Below are positions 51,465-63,600 of a DNA stretch of 64,000 bases, one piece after another. Numbering within the stretch: the stretch's first letter is position 1; the number at the start of each line of letters is the position of its first letter. Source of the DNA: Ulota crispa (Eukaryota; Streptophyta; Bryopsida; Orthotrichales; Orthotrichaceae); assembly GCA_963920765.1 (NCBI GenBank), contig OY987245.1, forward strand, positions 20,662,727-20,726,726, read 5' to 3'. The notes under the pieces are model-generated. The model did not search any database and was not told the origin of the DNA. It saw only the letters and a program-made list of their open reading frames with translations. A program made the position numbers and the translations under genes.

Positions 51465-53143
51465 CTTCATTTATGTCGGTGGCTACCAGTTTTATGGGAG
51501 ACTTCTTCTCTATTGGTGAGGCCTATTGTGTAGGAGAATGAGATACATTTAGGGCTTCAATGTAATCACAATAACGCATAACTAGGACAAGGCCCTACCA
51601 AAAAGACGTCCTTCAATTGCAAATCCCCTTGTTTTTGGGTGCCTTTAGTTTTCCCTAATCATGTATGCTTGAATTCCATGTTACATGCATAGCTTGTAGC
51701 TTGTCTGCAACATCTTGCTAAAGTTTGCAAGTGATTTTTGTTGGTCCCTAGATTTGCTATATGAGTGGGAGGATTTGGCCCGCAAATGAGATTGTAAATT
51801 TTTTGGATAGGAAACGGCGCAAAAGTGGTTAATTCCCAACCTAGAACCTTGTTTTTGAGTTGATGCAACACTTCAAGGTGTCCCTTAAATACGTTGTTTG
51901 AGAATTTAATGCTAATTTGTTAATTTGAACCTAAATAGTTGTTTCACCTTTATTACTCTAAGGCTATATCCATGAAATTTGAATGTGCTAAAATTTGCAA
52001 TGAAATTATAGAACTTTGGAATTATACAAAGCAAGAATGCATTACTATTTTTTATCGATAGTATAATAAAGGTTCAACAAAAAAAATGTAAGTTTTAAAG
52101 GTGATAATACCATGATTAAAAGAATGATGGACCACTTAAATCAAGAATTTTAGAATTCTCAAATTGCTTGCTCAAGGGGGTATAATTTTAAAAAATTAGG
52201 GTGCGGCTTTGGCAATTCCAAATAAAATCATTTGATGTTTGGTCCCATTGCAATTAATTTAAAATGTACAAAATTTGGCACAAAGGGTTGCATTCATGTA
52301 TATCATATTAACACTAGGTAGCTTAAAAAGTGTCACACACATAGCACATGACTAATGAAAAGTAAAAGGAGTGGTCTCTTTTATATTTTAAAAATTAAAA
52401 AAAGTAAAATTTAGTTAGGAACTTTGAGCAATGTCACCTCAGCAGTTGCAAATAATCAAACGATCACTAAAACAATACTAGGTTTTGTTAGTAGTATGGA
52501 CGTGTTTGGTTTATATCAAGCATAGGTTTGGAAATAGTGAGGTGAAAGTGGTTCATATGAATATGAATGAAAACAATAGTAGTACCTAGCAATCATGTAT
52601 AAATTTAGTTTTACAATTAAAGTTATAGTAGAAAAGTTCTTGTTAGTAAGTTTTCTTGAAATCTCCTCAATGACTACAATTAAATAACAAATAATAAGAA
52701 ATGTCATGTATTTGGGAAGAGATGATTTATGAAGAACATCACTGAAAATAGTAGAACATGAATCTTATTCAAAATGTAAATGCAATAAGAAAAATGATCT
52801 GACTACTAAAGTTGCTTTAAAACAACCTAGCAAGTACATGTTGGAATATTCTAGTGATCACTCACAAAGACCCAAAACATAAAAAGAAAAATCTAGTTGT
52901 AATGTATTATAGAGTACTATTATAACATACTCAACATTTGACTTTTTTTTGTAAAAACTAGTATTTTTTTTCAATAAGTTCCAACTCATGGCTTTGAGGT
53001 ATGTTGCTTAAGAGCTTCTTAAAAAATACTCTAGTAATTATTCTATTGGGAGATTAAAAGGTTGCCACTCAAGCACAAGATGAGAGGCAAGCCACCTTTG
53101 TGTACTTGGTCCCTAAATTGTTCCTTGCTTGCTTGACTTGAGA
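51465..53143. other. AT-rich intergenic sequence, no gene seen
   Basis: No supported gene, RNA or bounded repeat. Short minus-strand open frames (51,659-51,871; 52,516-52,707) lack motifs. Confidence 0.45.
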
Positions 53144-54074
53144 TTAACCCCAAAATCCTTGAGTGTCCCTTCAAGGGACAAATGGGATTTCAGGCAGGTA
53201 CCTATAGCCTCAAATTTTGTCCTGATTTTTTGAAATTTTTTTTGAAGATATAAAAACACGTTAGCTTTTGGGGAATCTAATTTGTATTCCAATCAATGCC
53301 TAAAAGCAAAAGTTATGCCTAGATAAGCAAAAATTTATGCAAATTGGGCAGCAAAAAAATTACAAAAACTTGAATTTTTTAAATTTTTGTTTGTTTTTGT
53401 CATAGTTTATAGTTTTGTCTACATCTAAAGCTTTGATTCATTCCATTTGGACTAGTTATGCACAAGTTATGCACAATCTTGTTTTTTGAGCAATTTAAGC
53501 ATCTTCTTGAAAAAATAACTTATAAACTTCATTTTTGAATGCAAGTTTAACAATTTTTCAAAAAAAATTGTTGGAGAGGGTGAAGTTTGCTTGCTAGAAC
53601 AATCTCACCATTGGAATTATTGAGTTTCAATTCCATTGCAAGGTTATTAACAGTTTAAGTTTTTGTTCAATCTCATACCTCCTTCTACCTAATATTCTTT
53701 TTAAGAATGAAAATTAAGTATTTTTTGTTTTGATTTTTTTCCAAAGATTCTCAACTCAATTTCCCACCATAAAAAAATAAATCCTAGAACTCTATGGTGC
53801 AAAAAGTTTAAGTTAAAAAAGTTCAAAGTCAAATAGTCTAATCATGCAAGGTGCAAAAAAGTCTGTTTTTTACACTTTGAATGCAATTATCTTGCAATCT
53901 ATGCGGTCAAAGTTTTTGAATTTTTGTTTCCACATTCTTATACTAGTCTAGTACAAGATCCTATGGTTAGATACGCAAAAAGACCAATTTAAAAAAAAAA
54001 CTACTCTTTGCAATAGAAATGGCAATTTTGAGTATCTTTTGATAAAATAAAGGCCCCAAGGATTTAGAGGTTAA
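53144..54074. mobile_element. TTAA element family B, subfamily 2, copy 2 (931 bp)
   Basis: TTAA-CCCCAAAATCC at the left and AGGATTTAGAGG-TTAA at the right, with the GTCCC..GGGAC palindrome inside the left end. It is closely similar to 25,665-26,587 over its full length. Confidence 0.8.
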
Positions 54075-55794
54075 AAGCTATTGATCCCTTGAAAATTCTA
54101 GGTCTATATGCCACTTTTCCAAGTCATGTGCTTTTTTTCACATGCTTGAATTTGGATTATGACTGCGGAATTGCACTATTGTTTCTTCATCTTGGTTTTT
54201 GTTTTATTTATTGGATTCTTTAGCTCCAACCTTGCAACAAAACAAAAGCAACTAGCTAACTTATAATTGGGATCAAGAAGAGCTTTGACAAGGATAACAA
54301 CAAAATAGCAAGAAGTGTTGGAATTGGAGAGTAGAGCATTGCCATGGCTTGCTACAAGTTTTTAGAAAACTAGCTATTATTGGTTCTTTGGCAATCAAAA
54401 TAACCGTGCATGAATGACAATACTCTAAATGCATTTTGATGCTAATGTTAAGACCACCAAAAATATAATATTTTAATAAACTTTTTTAATAGACATTTAG
54501 TTTTGAATTTAATCATAATTTGTGTCAAATTCTCAATAAAATAAAATAAATAAGAGGCTACATTACATGCTCAATTTGCAACATATCATCAAATGTTACA
54601 AAATTATAGGTTTCTTGAATTAATTTATCATGAATTTTAGAATGAATTAGAAAATAAGGTTGGAAACTTCTATTTCAGTGAGTTTAAACGATGAACACTT
54701 TTAAACTAAATTTGAGGTTGACAACCAAAATAAAGCAATGTTAGAACTTAAAAGTGTTGTAAAACATCTCAAATGATGAGCGTTTGAGTTCAACTTTTGA
54801 CAATTTCTTCTAGAACACATGCTTGGATTCTTCTTAAATTGAAATTTTAAGTGGCTTTTGGTTCCTGGCTATATTAAAGATGTACTATCATAAAAATTCA
54901 TACATTTTTTTGTTGTGCAAATTTCCAAAAATCATGTGGAGATATTATTTTGCAAATTTTTATATTTTGTCAAAAATTCTAGGCCTTAAGGACTAATATA
55001 TATAAACAACATGCCTTGTATCATTTTTACAATCTCAAAGTAACATGCATTTATCATGTTGTTTTGAAAAACCACCAAATATAAAATCTAAAAAATCAAT
55101 GAAGTTATAACTTAATATGAGTGACATGTGCTCAAAAAACAAATTTTATATCCAAAATCCATCTAAAGAGTCCTTGTAAATTTTGAGTATAGAAATGATT
55201 GCTAAGTGCATTTTGCATTGAAGTTGTTTTGCATAGATACATATGTTTTTATTTTGTTGCATCTACACCTAATACTATTTTTTCCTTTGTGACTCACTTA
55301 ACTTTTTTTGTTTTTTCAACAAGTATGTAGCTAAGTGCATGATCATAAGCCCAAGTGCAATAGTAGTCAATTCAACTTATTTTCCTCCAAAGTAGAAAAG
55401 TCCTTTCACAATGGTTAGAATCTTTCACCAATTGACACAACACTCGATTATAGCTATCAATAATTTGGCTTGGTGTTACAAATAAAGGTCAAATACCTTC
55501 TTCCAAATCTCATCTTCTCAAATCATCCTTATTACAACTATTTTTGAATTGGATGAAAAGATTAAGCTTTGTAATAGCAAGTTGATTATTGGGCATAATT
55601 GGTTGCATCTCAACTCAATTTGTAGGAGGAAAAACATTTGTTATGCACACTCAACAAACAAATGGTTTCAAAATGACATTGCCTTCATTTTGTTGAATAG
55701 ACTATGTTCATACAACTCTAATATATAACCAATCAAATTGTGCTTAAATGTCGTTAGTTTGTAATGACTATTAAACTTTTAAAATTGTTTTGTC
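54075..55794. other. AT-rich intergenic sequence, no gene seen
   Basis: No open frame, RNA gene or terminal repeat recognised. Confidence 0.45.
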
Positions 55795-55939
55795 TTAACC
55801 CCAAAGTGACATTGCATTTTTGGGGCTTCTAGGAATTTGCTTTAATTTGAACAAATAACCAACATTTTGATAAGTTGTATCAGTTCTTTTTGAATTGTAA
55901 CCGTATAAAATCAAACTAGACATGTTAGAGATCTCATTA
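55795..55939. mobile_element. TTAA element family C, truncated copy 3
   Basis: TTAA-CCCCAAAGTGACATTGC with the following about 140 bases matching, inverted, the right end of 24,060-25,429 (gcttctaggaatttgct, aaccaacattttgataag, gttagagatctcatta). The match stops exactly where CACTACGGG begins, so the copy was cut by that insertion; its other half is not found in the window. Confidence 0.75.
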
Positions 55940-58063
55940 CACTACGGGAGAAATGGTGTCCCTTTTGAGAGAAAGTTGAGAATATTCTGTTAACTAGTTT
56001 GTAGATTGGGTCACCTTGTCTCGGACATACAATTGACAAATTCTCTATCACATACATTGTCATATAGGACATAGTTAAACAACTCTAGGACGGGGTTATT
56101 TTACCAGGCCACCCTCGAAATATCAGTCCACGTCATAATCATTTCTTTCTAGGAAATTTCCTAGTTCTTGTTTACTTTTACTGGCTTGAATGTAAGAGGC
56201 CAGAAATAGACATACCTATTTCTCCCCTTCTTTAGTTGTCCACTCATTTGGTGACAAGTTTCAGTCCTGCTGTGGGCATATCACGTTCCAAAAGGCAACT
56301 TGATTTAGCCATTGACTGAAATGGATTGTTTACTTGCTAGGTTTGAGAAACATTGCCTTCCCTGCCTTAGACATGCGTCTGTACTTCGGAAATTATGATA
56401 TTATTTTATAGAAAATACTTGCCTCATCAATAAAATCCAAAGAGGGCTGTAGGACCGTATTTTACAAACATGGACAAAATATTGAAAACTTTGCAATTTC
56501 ATATTGAAGCATTGTTAGATTAATATAACTCAAAATAACCCATTGTAACCTTGCTTTGACATCTATAAATACCTTTGAGATTTATTTAATGAAATACTCA
56601 AGCTCTTGCTAGATGAAAAGCCCTCCAAAATACACATTCATAAACCACAGCGTTGTAATTCAATGTTTATCATAACGGTGACTTTGACTATTCTTTCCAG
56701 TCTCTCCTAATGTAGAAAAATTCACTCCTTTATAAAAGGTAACATATGGTACATATATCAAAAGAACAAAACAGACATAAAAGTAAATCCTATCTATGTA
56801 TTGTGAAGGCGGCTATGCATGACAGACTAATATAGATGCTCCTACAACCGCGACTTGGTACCATGTGCAAACTATGCTTACTTGAGCATTATTGTGTGGC
56901 CAAAATACAAATTTGTACTTTAGTCATTTGCCACTCTTGTGCCTTCACGATATGATAACAAAATGAAATTGCAATATGTAGATTTATTTGGCTCTAGATG
57001 AATTATCCAAAGAGGTAGCTCCTTCACCCCCCATACACACCTAGAACATAAGAAAAACGTTTAATCAACTATTGGGTCTATTTCAATGTAGTAATACTTC
57101 CGCAAGAAGCATGTTGCGGACACACCACCAAGAACATGCGAAACTATTGCTAGGTTTTTCATTGTCATCAAAGGGTTTCACATTGTACTGTATTACACAA
57201 TTTTTGATATAACATATCTTGCAAATTATGAGTGCAATGACATAAATCATTTGTTTCAGAATCACCTCAGCTGACTAAATTCTATATCATTTAGTAATAC
57301 AAACTCTTCCTATCTTTGTTTTGTAACAAAGGTCGTGCACGCCTAGTTATGCAAGATTTGTACCCAAATATTATCTGTTCTCTACCATTTGCTAATAAGG
57401 CAAATTCAAATGAGTATTACAGTATGAATTTTTTACTTAAACATTATTATTTACCGCAATGAGTACTGCCCTTTCAAGCATTCTTCAGTATCACATCATG
57501 ATTGGGTCTTCCTTGCAAAAATACAACACATACTAATTGGTCAGCTATCACAACCTCAAGCTACAAAAATTTTGGAAAATATAGAATTTAGCTGTACACA
57601 CTATGAAATGCTAAGTCCGAAGGTACTTCTTGTAATTGGATACAAGTACAAACATACACACGTCACTTAAATGTAGAACGCGTTATTCATCTATTTTGGA
57701 AAAAGTATTCACAATGGAACTTCTACATTTATGTTTCCAGGGAACGCTATATTCATTGAATTGGGAATCCGTTGACTACTTTCCAATGAATTGAGATATA
57801 TATCATCCAAAAATAAGCTCTTTTTCAACAAAGAAATCATTGACTTCTTAATAAAAAGAGACAAATTTCAATAATTAGGTTTCAAGAGACCTCATTAATT
57901 CAAATAAAGATTGCTATTATGGATGAAGGTGAGATACAAAATGTTATCCATTGACTTCCCAAATTCATGAATAATAGTATGTAGTCCACAAATTCTTTTG
58001 GTTCATTTATAGCATGGAACATTGTGAACTATTTAGTTAATTTCTTGTAGAAGATTAACTTAC
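55940..58063. mobile_element. Left end of a CACTA (En/Spm) element and its interior
   Basis: CACTACGGGAGAAAT at 55,940 is a typical CACTA terminus and stands next to TTA, at the point where the family C copy is broken. No inverted CCCGTAGTG end is present downstream, so the element probably extends beyond the window and contains the coding fragment and gypsy element to the right. No transposase motif was recognised; the minus open frame 57,083-57,265 is not supported. Confidence 0.55.
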
Positions 58064-58473
58064 ACAGCATTCATTTGATGTTGATATACTTGCTTGTTTG
58101 CCATCATGTTGAGTTGCTTCACATTCTCCTGGTTCATTGTCTTTTTCCGAGCTTTTTTCATTTGTTGACAAAGGAACACAAACTTCTGGAGTTCTTGCAA
58201 GGTCAACTTCAGGTACCGCTACTTGGGGTCAGAATAGTGCCATCCAGCAGATGAATTTGGATGCTATTTGTTCGTTAGCACCAAACATCTACCTATGCAT
58301 TCCTTCAAGGAAAGCTAGACGTTCTTTCATTTTCTGTAAGTCTTCAACGTCATGATGCTGTTTCTCTTCCATCGCCTCCTGAACTTTTGTCCCTGTCACT
58401 GTCATCTCAAATCGTCCCCTCCGAGTGCAATTGTCATTCATCTTAGTGCTCTCCACAAGGTTCATTCCAAGAC
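58064..58473 (-). pseudogene. Decayed coding fragment cut by the gypsy LTR
   Basis: On the minus strand a coding-like stretch begins at the LTR junction (58,473), reads through a hydrophilic, probably coiled-coil region rich in E, K, Q and M, and runs to a perfect GTAAGT donor at 58,063-58,058. In the same frame there are two stops, TAG (58,289-58,291) and TGA (58,229-58,231), so it is not functional. GC content is above that of its surroundings. I do not recognise the family. It may be part of the surrounding CACTA element or a captured host exon. The upstream part lies beyond the gypsy element and outside the window. Confidence 0.55.
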
Positions 58474-60647
58474 TGCCAACGTTGTCGGGTTGAGAGGAGC
58501 GCGCCTTGGGAACACGCAGGGTGTCTTGCTGCGATCGTGCGTTGCCGACTGAAAACGTTGTCAATCTTGATCTTCTCTTCAAATCTTTAGTCTTCAGTCT
58601 TCCGTTGGCCTATCCTGTGGCTGGCTCTAAGGGTATAAGGGTCAAGGTAGGGATAAGAGCCCACTGGATACGGGACGGGTAGATCGGGACAGCAGACACG
58701 AGCTGCCGTCCGTATGACGGGATCCTAAAATCAAATTCACGATCTGCTGGCCAAAACTCCAGATCGTGAGAACAGAGCAAGTCTCGACCATGTGGGTGAT
58801 CAATCCCACTTCGTCACCACGACAATAAATGGGGTTAAGTTTGGTTTAACCCAAACTGCCCGCAACAAGGTTTACAAAACAGAATGGAAATGAATTGACA
58901 AACGAGCCTCCAAAACCGGCTAGGAATAACAAAGCCACATCCCACACATACATAAAAAATAAACCCAAAACATTCCTCTTGAAATCTTCATATCTTCAGA
59001 TCTTCAAATCTTCATGTCTTCAAGTCTTCAAGTCTTCATGTTTTAATAAAAACAATGGGGAAAATCACAAATAACAAGTCCTAGAAAAGGCAGCAACCTT
59101 CTATCTAATGCCACAGATGGCTCAAAGATTCAAATGCTAAGTGTAATAGCAATTTGAAAAGCTCTCCTAACCTTCTAACATCCCTCTAAATTTCAACTCA
59201 ATCTAAGATACTGTCCAAAAGTTATGCAAGTTCAAAGTAGAGGCTCTTCTTCCTCTTTACAAACTAAACACTGCCTCTAAAAACCTCTATAACTTTTGTT
59301 CTATACATCACCCATAGAAACGTGATATCAATTTAGAAAGATGATATCACTGGCTTCAATCCATAAAATTTGCACTTCAAAACAAAACTTTGTCCGAAAG
59401 CTCTAGTCAATCAAAGTGTGGGTCTCAATTTTTTAGAGAGCACCCAAACCCGCAACTTCTACCCACTATAACTTCTTCAATAAAACTCCAAATGAAATGA
59501 TTAAAGACAATTTGAAAAGCTATGACAACAAACTATCACTCCTAAAATTTTGAGAAGAAAATCTCATACTGTCCAAAAGTTGTAGCTCTTCAAAATCTCG
59601 GCTTTCTCCTAACAAAAGGGCAGCCACCTCCAAACCTTCACACTTCCATAACTTTCTCGTCCAAGCTTCAAACTTCAAGTTTAAAGACTTTCTAGAAAGC
59701 CAATAACAAGATAAACACTCTCTCCAAATCTTGTTGCAAAATGATATACAGATCATAAGTTATGGCTTGTCGAAGTCTCAGCCTTTCTTCATAGTTTGGC
59801 TTTTTGACTCCAAAATTCAAACACTCATAACTTTTGCATCACAACTCCAAATCAAACTTGCAAACTCATTTTGGAAAGGTAATCACACAAGGAACAACCT
59901 CCTCAAATTTCAATTCAAAATCATGTATACACAGAAAAAAATCTCCTCTCAAAGTTTCGGGATTTTTCTCCTTTCTTCCCACCAACACTCATACACTAAC
60001 TTCCAACAACTAAGGGATCTTTCCTCCACAATTTCGACCCTATCTAAGGTAGGGAGGTGGGGCACATCAGCCCATGCTCCTCCTTATCCTAACCCCACCA
60101 TAGATGCCAAAACCCTTTTCCTTTCACACCTTTCCCATTGACTTCTAAATCCTTAGTATTTTTATTCAAACAAAGGCAAAATATATGAGCCTTCCAAAAT
60201 CTCTAGATAAACATATGAAAATGATTAAATTACAAAATAAACACCATCGTAAAATGGCCACGTGCTCTTGCGAGCATATAATAGCGTCAAACGCTTGTCT
60301 TCAGTTGCCAAGTCGTGGACTTGGTTGGCTGGAAAAGCGGTCGTCTCTGGCCGCCCGCCGGTCCGGGTTCGAATCCCATCGAACTCGTCGAGCGGTGATG
60401 GCGGCTCACGGCTTGGCAGCTAGTGAGGCAGGAAATTGGCCCAGCCAACCCGCTACCTACCCCCCTGAGCTGTGCATGTGACAAGACGGCGCAGCGCATT
60501 GGAATCTATGGCCGCTGCGTTGTCACCAAACCGTGGTCCTCACCACGACCACCCCTTTTGCCTCAACTGTTGATTTATTGAAATCAACACAAATATAAAG
60601 AAATAACAAGTATTTACATGATGGAGGGAAGTCCATCAGGACATGCA
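58474..60647 (-). mobile_element. 3' LTR of the Ty3/gypsy element (2,174 bp)
   Basis: TGCCAACG...GACATGCA, i.e. TG...CA; it is preceded, in element direction, by a purine tract AGAGAGGG that overlaps the pol stop codon. The decayed solo copy at 6,741-8,877 confirms both boundaries, the right one to the base and the left one to within a few bases. It contains a tRNA-like segment at about 60,300-60,400. Open frames in it (58,352-60,499) are by-products. Confidence 0.85.
60300..60600 (+). repeat. tRNA-like, SINE-like segment inside the LTR
   Basis: A perfect Pol III B-box GGTTCGAATCC (about 60,367-60,377) follows an A-box-like TGGCTGGAAAAGCGG by roughly 35 bases, on the strand opposite to the retroelement. 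The solo LTR has the same segment (about 8,535-8,820) with a decayed B-box. It does not fold into a complete tRNA cloverleaf that I can see. It may be a SINE captured by the LTR and copied with it. Confidence 0.5.
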
Positions 60648-60653
60648 CCCTCT

Positions 60654-63600
60654 CTAAACCTGCACATCCTCCGGTATGTGCCAAGTTTGCTCGTCATGAA
60701 TATCTTGGTTGTCTTCTGCATCTTCTGAATCTTCATCTTTATCTTCAGCTCTTTCGTGGCTTTCCATCTCTTGAGGGTTAAAAATCTCCTCAAGGTCTTC
60801 ATGATGAAATTTTCCACTCCTTCGAAAAGCTTTGATTCGTTTACCAGCAACAGGCACGCGCAGAGAAGTCCCATCCAATTCCCTAAGTGAATAAGTGCCG
60901 TTGGTGTGCACTTTCATCACAATATAGGGTCCAAACCATCTCTTAGCAAATTTGCGCACTGTACTATGCTGATGCTCCAATGTACTGTCAAATACAAGGA
61001 CCCAATCACCCTCTCTGATCTGCTTGGTTCTTAATCTGTGTGTTTTGTCAAATCGCTCTTTATTGCTGAGCCTCGCTGTCTTCATCTTCTCCAATGCGAT
61101 ATCAAAGTCACTTGACAACCTTCCAAGCTGCTGAATCCGAAGTTCCAACAATCTTTCTCTGCTTATACCGTCCTCCCATGAAAGAAACACCCATGTGGGA
61201 ATATCCTCTTCCGCCGGCATAATAGGTTTCTGCCCATACACAAGTTCGACAGGCATGTAACCAGTAACTGTACTGTGCGTAGTTCTGTCGGCCCACAAAG
61301 CAAATGGTAATAGCTTTGGCCACATATTTGGTTTGCCTTTACAAGCTTTAACTAAAGCATGAATGATCGGAGGATGCCCTCTCTCAATTTTGCCATTAGC
61401 CTCAGGGTTGTAAGCTGTCGTCAGCTTCAACTGCACACCATAACGTTTGAAGAACTCTTTGGCCTCAGTGGCATTTAGTTCTCCTCTGTCAGCTCTCATT
61501 CGGCCAATGCTGCCATAACGACTGAAGATGTCTTCGAGTATAAATCGGCATATATTTTCGGTAGCCTTAGTCCTCAAGGCTCTGCCCTCAACGAAGTTTG
61601 AGAGCTCCTCTCGTGCCAAAACAAGGTACTTCATTCCCCACATAGCATTTGGCATGGCTACCAAATCTATCATCCACTGAAAATGGATTGCTAGAGGGTA
61701 AGTAGGATGTAATTCATCTCTGTGGCGCACCTTGGATTGCAATTGGCATACCACACAAGAAACTACAAACTCTTCAACGTCTTTGTAAAGTCCTTTCCAC
61801 CAGTACCTCTCCTTGATTTTTGTATAAGTGGCCCATATACCTCTGTGACCTGCCCAAAGAGTATCATGGAACTCCTTGAGAACTTCAGCTTTGGTCTTAG
61901 AGTCCCCCACCACTCTCAATGGTACTTCATCAGCTCTTTTTGCCCTCTTCCATAGAAATCCTTCTCTCAAAAGATATCTATAGGATTGATGCCTGATGTC
62001 TTTGAATGTTTTGTCTGTCCATCCTTCTTGCAGCTTCATTGTGCTTAAATATAGCCCAATGTCTCTCAATTTTTCTTCATAAAGCTCAGCTTTGAATGGC
62101 AAAGTATCGATCGATGAGCTCTCAGCATCTATCGTCACCACATAGCCTCCATGCAATAAATCTTCGACATCTTCGTGGCCCATCATCTCATCTTCATTAG
62201 AATACCTTGCTCTAGACAACATATCGGCAATAGAATTCTTTTTGCCTTCAATGTGTACTAGAACCGGATTCATGGATTTGATGTAGGCGATCCATCGAAG
62301 CATTGCAATGTCTGGTGAAGAACAATTTGCTATCATCCCCAGCAAAGGTAAGCAATCAGTCTCCAGTACCACCTCTGCTCCAATAAGGTAATTTCTGTCC
62401 GCCTTCAGAGCTGTAAGAGCACCCCATAGTTCTCTTTTCACTTGTGGATATGCTCTCTGACGCTCTGTCAATATCCTTGCTCCAAATCGAATAGCAAATC
62501 TTTTGCCTTCCTCATCATCTTGTCCAATAGCCCAACCTATGGCAATTGGACTTGTGTCAACAGTCACGATCACCGGCCTCTTGCAATCATAGTTCACTTG
62601 CTTGAGAACTAGTGGCGACTCCAAAATCCTCTTCAACTCTTCCATAGCCAAGTTTTGCTCATTTTCCCAAATGAATTTGGTCCTCTTACGCAATAATTTG
62701 TAGAGAGGCTCTGATATATGAGCAAAATGGGGAATCCATATGTGGTAGAAGACACAAGCTCCAAGAAACCTCCTTACTTCGGTGATATTGCTACAGGCTT
62801 TCATTCTTCCAATAGCATCAATCTTTTCAGGATTAGGTTTTCTTCCATAAGAGCCACATAAGTGCCCAACCACCAGAATTTCATTCACCCCAAACTTTGA
62901 CTTATCAATGGATAGAGTCAAATTCACCTCCTCAAGTCTGCCCAAGATTTGAGCCACGTCATGGATATGGTTGCTTACAAAGGCTCGGCAACCATCACTC
63001 TGAACTGTCAAGTCTCTTTGATTTTCCTCGCATCCTTTTATTGGGATATCATCCACAAAAGGTATGGTTTTCTCTGGCACAAAGTCTCTTAGAATTTGAT
63101 TCATAGCGCTTTGCATATGTGCCACTGAATTAGTAGCGCCTTGAGGCAATGTGCACATACGCACCAATCCAAGAGGAGTCTTCATGGTCGTCAAATCCCT
63201 GCTTTGAGCAGCAAGTTGGAATTGATCATAACCAGAGTATAGATCTCCAATGGAATAGATTGCATGTCCAGCAAATGCCTCCGCCACTTCGTCAACAACA
63301 GGGCCTGATCCTTTGTTTCTGATTGTAACTTTGTTTGCAGGCTGCATATCTTGGATGAACCTCAATGCTCCTGACTTCTTTGGCACAGTAAACCAACGGT
63401 TTGAATATGGAGCCATTGAAGGCTCTAGTATGCCCATGCGCGTCTTTTCTTTGAGCAACTCCACTAATTTTGGCAGTAGAGCTCTAGGCACTGGAATAGG
63501 CTTCAAATCCCATGGTATATGTGGTACTGTGAATATGACCATTGGTGCTACAACACTTGGCTGCACACACCCAATCTCATCTGAAGAAGAAGCAAAAGCC

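Noticed and set aside
60320..60400. Possible tRNA gene at the B-box GGTTCGAATCC
   Set aside because: The paired stems needed for a complete cloverleaf are not visible and the segment lies inside a repeated LTR; treated as tRNA-like only.
58137..60499. Several open frames of 60-136 codons across the LTR
   Set aside because: They run over the LTR boundary or lie in LTR sequence whose solo copy does not keep them.
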